Assembly (NCBI GenBank): GCA_900770325.1
Contig: CAAGKE010000161.1
Coordinates: 1-16,367, forward strand
Direction of reading: 5' to 3'
Length of the DNA stretch: 16,367 bases
DNA from: Lachnospiraceae bacterium
GTDB lineage: Bacteria; Bacillota; Clostridia; Lachnospirales; Lachnospiraceae
This document shows positions 13,519-16,367 of this stretch, in pieces; the first letter of the stretch is position 1; each line of letters begins with the position of its first letter. The notes under the pieces were generated by a model that saw only the letters and a program-made list of their open reading frames with translations, made no database searches and had not been told where the DNA came from. Made by a program: the position numbers and the translations under genes.

Positions 13519-14876
13519 GCGATGATAAACTCAATCTCCTCTTTCTTTAATTTGCTAACAGCAGACAGAAACTGCTGCAAAGCTTCTTTGTCCCAGCTTC
13601 TGGTGCCCTGAAATACCCGCCGTATTCTGCGGACATTCCCGATCTCTTCCAGAGGATTGCCCTCTAAAAGCACCAGATCAGCATCCATACCGGGCAGAAT
13701 TCTGCCCTTTTCCTTTTCGATTCCCATATGCTGCGCCGGATAGCAGGTTGCAGCACAAAGGGCTTCATACGGCTCCATTCTATATACTCCGGTAAGTCTT
13801 TCCAGTTCATCCGCCATGGAAAATCCCGGAACGATCCCAGCATAGGGACAGTCTGAACCGGCCATGATTCTTTTGGAATATTTCAGGAATGTAAGAGCAC
13901 GGTCAATAATCATCTGAAAATCAGGATGTACATTCTGCTCACGGTAGCTGGCTATCGTCACCTGATTTTCTGATTCCCACCGTTCCCGGACACATTCCGG
14001 GAGATCCATATAGTGCTCTACTTGGTTTAACTGTTTGCCGTTCCACACATAATCCGGCAAAGTCTCACAAACCACATGGGTGGGACAAAACCACATACCG
14101 CTTTCGGCCAGATACCGGATCTTTTCCGGATCTGCCGGAAGAGAACTGGTATGTTCACAGCAAATGTATCCATGATCCGCCAGATAACGATGATCCATCT
14201 TTTTTGTCATATGGCCGCACATCGGAATCCGTTCCTCCTGGCAGCGCTTCAGAAAATACCGGTACAGCTCCGGTTCAATGGAAGGATAAGTCTTCATCCA
14301 GAGAAAATCATTTTCTCTGACATATCGGATCGCCGCTTCCACATCCTCTTCTGTCCGGATGATCTCATTATCATTGTCCGGAATAGAGGGATCCTCGCCA
14401 TCATAGATCGGGCCGCTGGAATACAGATAAGGCCCCCGGCGCTTTCCCGCCAGTATCTCATCCCGCCATTCGGCATGCCTTCGATAGCCCCGCATATTTC
14501 TTACGCTGGTGACTCCGGATGCCAGAAACATATCTCCCATATAGCTTTCATCGTAATGACAGTGGGAATCGATCAGTCCCGGAATCACTGTACAGCCCTC
14601 TCCATCCAGTACACAGGCATTTTCCGGGAATTCTCCGGTCTGCTTTTGTTCTGTCTGCTGTCCTTCCATCCGATGTTTTTCTGTCTGCTGCTCGCCCATC
14701 CGATATTCTGCTATCTGTCGTTCTCTCTGATATTGTTCTATTTGCTGCTGTTCTATCGGTTTTTCTTCTATCTTTAAAATTTTCCCGTCCTGCAGCCACA
14801 GATTCCCATGCCGTAATACCGGGCCGTCCTCCATAGTCAGGATATCTGTATTTTGAATAACCGTAATCTCTGTCAT
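13515..14876 (-). CDS. Amidohydrolase-superfamily metal-dependent hydrolase (imidazolonepropionase/prolidase-like)
   Basis: A 453-aa cytoplasmic enzyme with all metal-site residues of a binuclear amidohydrolase: H105 and H107 (DSHCHYD), K195 (WMKTYPS, likely carboxylated), H222 (CGHMTKK), H242 (CEHTSSL) and D342 (AGSDCPY). N- and C-terminal strands (VIQNTDILTMEDG...; PGMDADLVLLEGNPLEEI) form the usual small sandwich domain. Members of this group hydrolyse cyclic amides, Xaa-Pro dipeptides or N-acyl amino acids; the substrate here is not readable. Odd feature: residues about 41-82 are a Gln/Glu-rich low-complexity insert with 10-residue repeats inside the sandwich domain. The ribosome binding site is modest (GGTGG, 9 nt before the ATG). 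It lies 62 nt after the M42 peptidase gene and 46 nt before the transporter. Confidence 0.87.
   Translation of the reverse strand: MTEITVIQNTDILTMEDGPVLRHGNLWLQDGKILKIEEKPIEQQQIEQYQRERQIAEYRMGEQQTEKHRMEGQQTEQKQTGEFPENACVLDGEGCTVIPGLIDSHCHYDESYMGDMFLASGVTSVRNMRGYRRHAEWRDEILAGKRRGPYLYSSGPIYDGEDPSIPDNDNEIIRTEEDVEAAIRYVRENDFLWMKTYPSIEPELYRYFLKRCQEERIPMCGHMTKKMDHRYLADHGYICCEHTSSLPADPEKIRYLAESGMWFCPTHVVCETLPDYVWNGKQLNQVEHYMDLPECVRERWESENQVTIASYREQNVHPDFQMIIDRALTFLKYSKRIMAGSDCPYAGIVPGFSMADELERLTGVYRMEPYEALCAATCYPAQHMGIEKEKGRILPGMDADLVLLEGNPLEEIGNVRRIRRVFQGTRSWDKEALQQFLSAVSKLKKEEIEFIIA
14631..14759 (-). repeat. In-frame 30-bp minisatellite coding a Gln/Glu-rich insert in the amidohydrolase
   Basis: Two clear 30-bp units lie at 14645-14674 and 14675-14704 (24 of 30 identical), coding the related decapeptides RMGEQQTEKH and RMEGQQTEQK. 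Degenerate units flank them (RERQIAEY, EQQQIEQYQ). The length is a multiple of three, so changes in copy number would keep the frame. The segment falls between conserved strands of the small domain and away from the active-site residues. Confidence 0.8.
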
Positions 14877-14910
14877 ATCTTATACCACCGTTTTACCGGT
14901 TCTTCAGCGT

Positions 14911-14936
14911 CTGCTGTTCCCATTATTCCCGGTATT
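14911..14936. repeat. Degenerate short palindromic repeat copy
   Basis: CTGCTGTTCCCATTATTCCC matches the 5586 copy (TTACTGTTCCCGTTGTTCAC) at most positions. The terminal inverted repeat is decayed. It sits in the 62-nt spacer between the M42 peptidase and amidohydrolase genes. Confidence 0.45.
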
Positions 14937-14938
14937 TT

Positions 14939-15946
14939 TCAGAACTGTTTTCTGGAAAAAGCGGTAATCAGATCCACACCGCCGTCAATATCCTTCTCCG
15001 ATGCCACAGCGCTCTGGGAATGGGGATAACGGGTCACTACCACGATACCGCCCACCTTCACTCCCATTCCGGAAAGGTTCATGCTGGAAGCATCCGTACC
15101 GCCCTTATCGATCACTTCTCTCTGATAGGGAATCCCGTTTGTTTCGCAGCATTCTTCCATGGCTGCCACGATTCCTTCATCACACACCACGGAAGGATCA
15201 CAGATCTTGATCCCGATTCCGCCGTTCACCGCATTGCTCCCTTCCAGATCACAGGGATAATCATGAGCCGGGGTAATGTCCACCGCTATGCCGAAATCCG
15301 GGCGGATCCGCTCTGCGGCTGCTTTGGAACCTCTGCATCCCAGCTCCTCCTGTACACAGAATACGTAATAAATATCATTTGGAAAGCTTCCGTCATTTTC
15401 CTTTAATGCTTCCAGAAGCTGATAGCATCCGATCCGGTTATCCAGCGTCTTTGCGCAGACCTTTCCGTTCTGCAGGGAAAGAAACGGTCCGTCATACCCG
15501 CAGCAGTCTCCCAGTTTTATGTATTTTAAAGCATCCTCTCTGGAATCTGCTCCAATATCAATATAAAGCTTTCCCACATCATTGTGCGCATCCTCCAGCG
15601 CTCCCATACAGCCGATCACACCGCTGATGCCGTTTCGGAAACGCACCCGGCTGTTGTATGCGGAAGCAGTCCAGTTCCAGCCCATATTACAGACTCTCAG
15701 ACGACCGTCTTCCTCGATCTTTTTCACCATAAATCCGATCTCATCCATATGGGCGGCGTACATGATCTTCTTTGCATTGTCCCCGCCTTTTCCCTTTTTA
15801 CAAACGATCAGGTTCCCAATGGCATCGGTGATCATCTCATCCGCATAGGGAGCTGCCTCTTTTTCAATAAACTTCCGTACTTCCGTCTCATATCCGGCGA
15901 CACCCCAAAGCTGTGTCAGTGTCTCCAGAAGCTTTTTATCTCGCAT
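14939..15946 (-). CDS. M42-family aminopeptidase
   Basis: A 335-aa cytoplasmic metallopeptidase, usual length for the M42 (glutamyl aminopeptidase/endoglucanase-like, tetrahedral aminopeptidase) family. Expected dinuclear metal ligands and catalytic residues are visible: H66 (AAHMDEIGF), D169 (KTLDNRIGCY), E200-E201 (CVQEELGCRG), D223 (AVDITPAHDYP) and H309 (RYPHSQSA). GGTDASSM (282-289) is also conserved. The ATG at 15946 is chosen over a TTG at 15964 because GGAAGGG ends 8 nt upstream of it. It is the first gene after the promoter at 16085-16113, with a leader of about 130 nt. As first gene in a peptide-transport operon it probably trims imported peptides from the N-terminus. Confidence 0.93.
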   Translation of the reverse strand: MRDKKLLETLTQLWGVAGYETEVRKFIEKEAAPYADEMITDAIGNLIVCKKGKGGDNAKKIMYAAHMDEIGFMVKKIEEDGRLRVCNMGWNWTASAYNSRVRFRNGISGVIGCMGALEDAHNDVGKLYIDIGADSREDALKYIKLGDCCGYDGPFLSLQNGKVCAKTLDNRIGCYQLLEALKENDGSFPNDIYYVFCVQEELGCRGSKAAAERIRPDFGIAVDITPAHDYPCDLEGSNAVNGGIGIKICDPSVVCDEGIVAAMEECCETNGIPYQREVIDKGGTDASSMNLSGMGVKVGGIVVVTRYPHSQSAVASEKDIDGGVDLITAFSRKQF

Positions 15947-15969
15947 AACTATTTCCCTTCCCAAAATCG

Positions 15970-15996
15970 CTGCCGTGAACGATATGAGCAGTAACC
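15970..15996. repeat. Short palindromic repeat copy in the M42 leader
   Basis: On the minus strand it reads GGTTACTGCTCATATCGTTC then ACGGCAGC, matching the family pattern TTACTGTTCACGTTGTTCAC. The inverted ends (TTACTG/CGGCAG) are partly decayed. It lies 24 nt upstream of the M42 ATG, inside the transcribed leader. Confidence 0.55.
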
Positions 15997-16012
15997 TTCC
16001 AAAGCTGTCTTT

Positions 16013-16053
16013 GCTTTAAATTCTGCTTTGCTTTAAATCGTTTACGCTTTAAA
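16013..16053. repeat. Three GCTTTAAA direct repeats in the operon leader
   Basis: GCTTTAAA occurs at 16013-16020, 16030-16037 and 16046-16053, spaced 17 and 16 bp. They fall about 25-65 nt downstream of the predicted transcription start. Even spacing of about one and a half helical turns suggests a multi-site operator or a repeat of chance origin in AT-rich sequence. Confidence 0.55.
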
Positions 16054-16084
16054 CTGTTAAACTTTCCTGTCATAAACTTCTCTG

Positions 16085-16113
16085 ATTATACAATGATTTT
16101 ACGGATTATGCAA
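16085..16113 (-). promoter_or_regulatory. Promoter of the M42-amidohydrolase-ABC-redox operon
   Basis: On the minus strand, -35 TTGCAT (16108-16113), a 17-nt spacer and -10 TATAAT (16085-16090). Transcription would start near 16078, giving a leader of about 130 nt. No equally good promoter was found further into the array, supporting a single long transcription unit. Confidence 0.7.
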
Positions 16114-16114
16114 T

Positions 16115-16134
16115 ATGCATTTTGCAAAATGTAT
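16115..16134. promoter_or_regulatory. 20-bp palindrome beside the operon promoter, candidate operator
   Basis: ATGCATTTTGCAAAATGTAT is a palindrome with one mismatched pair; its inner 14 bp CATTTTGCAAAATG is perfect. It ends 2 bp upstream of the -35, a position suited to an activator or a repressor dimer. No regulator gene lies within the window. Confidence 0.55.
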
Positions 16135-16153
16135 CGTAGACGTTTTACAGCGG

Positions 16154-16367
16154 TTACTGTTTACGTGCCACTGTTCCGCGAGGTGTTTTCGCACAGAATG
16201 CGCGGAAATCCACAGCGTTGCTGTTCGCGCGGCATTATTGAAACAGACGTTTCGAAACAGGCGCACATCTCTAAGGAAACATTTCAGGGACGCCCTTAGC
16301 TGAGATGAAATCCACCGCCTACGGAAACTCGGCGCGAAGGCTTTCCTGAGCGTCGTTAGTTGAAGTT
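16154..16367. repeat. Left half of the long dispersed inverted-repeat element, cut by the window edge
   Basis: It begins TTACTGTTTACGTGCC, contains the 26-base arm 16246-16271 (reverse complement of 79-104 with one mismatch) and ends with the 42-base segment shared with 1-42. A degenerate relative of its first 58 bases lies at 5643-5700. Open frames through it are low in known motifs and overlap each other, so no gene is called. No gene is seen anywhere in 15947-16367. Confidence 0.8.

Noticed and set aside
16013..16053. CRISPR-like array
   Set aside because: The repeat unit is only 8 bp with 8-9 bp spacers, and no cas gene is present.
16093..16299. Small open frames near the right end
   Set aside because: They overlap the promoter, palindrome and repeat element, and similar sequence elsewhere (5643-5700) is not kept in frame.

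Overview
The window reads as a chromosomal segment of a low-to-mid GC Firmicute, most likely a gut Lachnospiraceae (Clostridia). This rests on the gene order yhbY-nadD-yqeK-rsfS facing lexA, Firmicute-type SOS boxes, strong AGGAGG ribosome binding sites, and an intergenic repeat family with terminators built on GGCTGC/GCAGCC. The species assignment is inference. I saw no tRNA, rRNA, CRISPR array, transposase or phage gene.

Layout. (1) 1-411: the right half of a repeat element, then the lexA promoter under two overlapping SOS boxes, then a leader of about 200 nt that folds into several hairpins, two of them with competing partners. lexA (412-1032, +) follows. (2) 1104-1157: a bidirectional terminator separates lexA from a minus-strand housekeeping operon, yhbY-nadD-yqeK-rsfS-SseB-like gene (4055 down to 1218), driven by a clear promoter at 4107-4135. 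(3) 4174-5445: a membrane-anchored NlpC/P60 cell-wall hydrolase (minus strand). (4) 5446-5717: no gene; it holds a 21-bp tandem repeat, a short palindrome, a terminator and a degenerate copy of the long repeat. (5) 15946 down to 5718: one long minus-strand gene array of M42 aminopeptidase, amidohydrolase, peptide-type substrate-binding protein, two permeases, two ATPases, AprA/fumarate-reductase-like flavoprotein and a two-cluster ferredoxin. It starts at a promoter (16085-16113) next to a 20-bp palindrome and ends at the terminator at 5615-5640. (6) 15947-16367: no gene; it holds a leader with three GCTTTAAA repeats, the promoter, the palindrome and the left half of the same long repeat seen at position 1.

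How the array may work (inference): an ABC importer of the peptide/nickel family brings in a small peptide or amide-linked compound, the two metallohydrolases cut it, and the cytoplasmic flavoprotein-ferredoxin pair reduces or oxidises a product. The substrate cannot be read from sequence. This array is the best candidate for an undescribed metabolic system here; the structured lexA leader is the best candidate for an undescribed regulatory RNA or a transposon-derived RNA.

The first and last 42 bases are the same sequence with one difference, so the window both begins and ends inside copies of one repeat. That is what a metagenomic contig broken at a repeat would look like.
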